A DNA stretch of 6,704 nucleotides. It comes from Paracoccaceae bacterium. GTDB lineage: Bacteria; Pseudomonadota; Alphaproteobacteria; Rhodobacterales; Rhodobacteraceae. Below, in pieces: positions 6,329 to 6,704 of the stretch. Both the position numbers and the translations under genes were made by a program. The notes under the pieces were generated by a model. It saw nothing but the letters and a program-made list of their open reading frames with translations, ran no database searches and had not been told where the DNA came from. The DNA is taken from assembly GCA_003565055.1 (NCBI GenBank), contig PXDM01000285.1, positions 1 through 6,704 of the forward strand, in the 5' to 3' direction. The first letter of the stretch is position 1; each line of letters starts with the position of its first letter.

Positions 6329-6460
6329 TCAATGAACATTATTTGCTTGAGAGAAACGCGAGAGGATGGTTCCTGAGGCGTCGCGTGACTCTGCGTTCAC
6401 TAAAAGATCGTTCAGTAGTTTCAGTTCTGACATGGAAACCAGATAACTTGAATCGCCCAT
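6329..6460 (-). CDS. Small ORF of unknown function, in frame with the PagL-like gene
   Basis: An ATG at 6460 opens 43 codons (starting MGDSSYLVSMSELKLLNDLL) ending at TGA 6331-6329. Ten codons of open frame and 14 codons in total then separate that stop from the ATG of the PagL-like gene. It has no clear ribosome-binding site and matches no family I recognise. It could be a real micro-protein, a decayed 5' piece of some other gene or chance. Confidence 0.2.
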   Translation of the reverse strand: MGDSSYLVSMSELKLLNDLLVNAESRDASGTILSRFSQANNVH

Positions 6461-6545
6461 CACTATTGAGCAGATAGAGAACTGTCTATATCGCTTTGCT
6501 TAAAGATCTGTGTACGGGAAGGGGGGCAGCTCTGAAGATACGTCA

Positions 6546-6561
6546 AAAGGTCGGGACCTTT
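6546..6561. repeat. 16-bp perfect palindrome
   Basis: AAAGGTC-GG-GACCTTT has perfect 7-bp arms around a 2-base centre. It lies about 50 bases left of the terminal repeats. It could be an operator for the neighbouring element or gene; as an RNA hairpin it would have a 6-bp stem and tetraloop without a good T run. Confidence 0.45.
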
Positions 6562-6611
6562 GGCATGGCGCCCCTGTCTTTCATTCATGGCCTATGAAGC
6601 TGTTATTGCGT

Positions 6612-6704
6612 ATTCCACGCGCATGTGGCCATCGATTCCATGAACATGTGGCCACGGATTCCATGATGATGTGGCCACCGATTCCACGGCATGTGGCCAC
6701 CCTG
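6612..6704. mobile_element. Four 23-bp-period repeats, probably one end of an IS21-family element (continues past the edge)
   Basis: ATTCCA recurs at 6612, 6635, 6658 and 6681, exactly every 23 bases. Each copy is followed by ATGTGGCCA (6623, 6646, 6669 and 6691; the last copy is one base shorter). The last three copies contain the palindrome GTGGCCAC. Multiple internal repeats of about this size at both ends are characteristic of IS21-family elements, and repeats of the GATTCCA/GTGGCCAC type occur beside istA/istB genes in proteobacteria as I recall. No istA or istB lies to the left, so the element body should be to the right of the window. The outer boundary, probably just left of 6612, and the target duplication cannot be placed. 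Confidence 0.6.

Larger units (their letters stand above)
6290..6611. other. AT-richer intergenic stretch between the PagL-like gene and the right-edge repeats
   Basis: No convincing gene lies here. On the minus strand it holds the presumed leader of the PagL-like gene and a 43-codon open frame (6460-6329); nearer the repeats lies a 16-bp palindrome (6546-6561). No clear promoter or terminator is seen. Part of it may belong to the insertion element whose repeats begin at 6612. Confidence 0.4.

Noticed and set aside
6472..6492. Lux-box-like dyad ATAGA-N6-TCTAT
   Set aside because: The arms are only five bases, do not match known lux boxes, and no quorum-sensing gene is near.
6612..6704. CRISPR array
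   Set aside because: The 23-bp period leaves no room for unique spacers; the repeats are degenerate and nearly contiguous, as in transposon ends.

Overview
The window looks like alphaproteobacterial DNA, most likely Rhodobacterales. Three things suggest this: high-GC codon usage, a SuhB-type phosphatase and a type II dehydroquinase of the kind seen in that order, and a free-standing NDUFS4-like complex I subunit, a family largely confined to alphaproteobacteria and mitochondria. No organism can be named from the sequence alone.

From 1 to 2757 the minus strand carries a signalling unit read right to left: a LuxR/NarL-type response regulator, a FIST-domain sensor and a PAS_7 histidine kinase. 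The kinase overlaps the sensor gene by 8 bases and runs off the left edge. This gene set resembles the Pseudomonas NosP (FIST, nitric-oxide binding) / NahK (kinase) pair, and the regulator resembles the AgmR/ErdR type. The ligand and targets here are unknown.

From 2922 to 4163, also on the minus strand, suhB-like inositol monophosphatase and aroQ (type II 3-dehydroquinate dehydratase) form a two-gene unit with a 14-base gap. Facing away from it on the plus strand is a small secreted histidine-rich DUF305 protein (4333-4734). It is preceded by a good candidate for a CueR/HmrR copper-sensor operator. Next comes the NDUFS4-like gene (4942-5253), with an unusually clear sigma-70 promoter whose -10 box lies in the centre of an 8-bp inverted repeat.

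From about 5254 to the right edge the character changes. There is a decayed IS66-type tnpA remnant (5454-5732, minus), then a markedly AT-richer stretch with a PagL-like lipid A deacylase gene (5774-6289, minus) that seems to lack its signal peptide, and finally four 23-bp-period repeats at the right edge that look like one end of an IS21-family element. I read this as accessory or transferred DNA abutting conserved chromosome. Nothing in the window is a clearly new multi-gene system. The points most worth checking are the copper-type operator before the DUF305 gene, the promoter-embedded dyad before the NDUFS4-like gene, the FIST/kinase/regulator unit and the state of the PagL-like gene.
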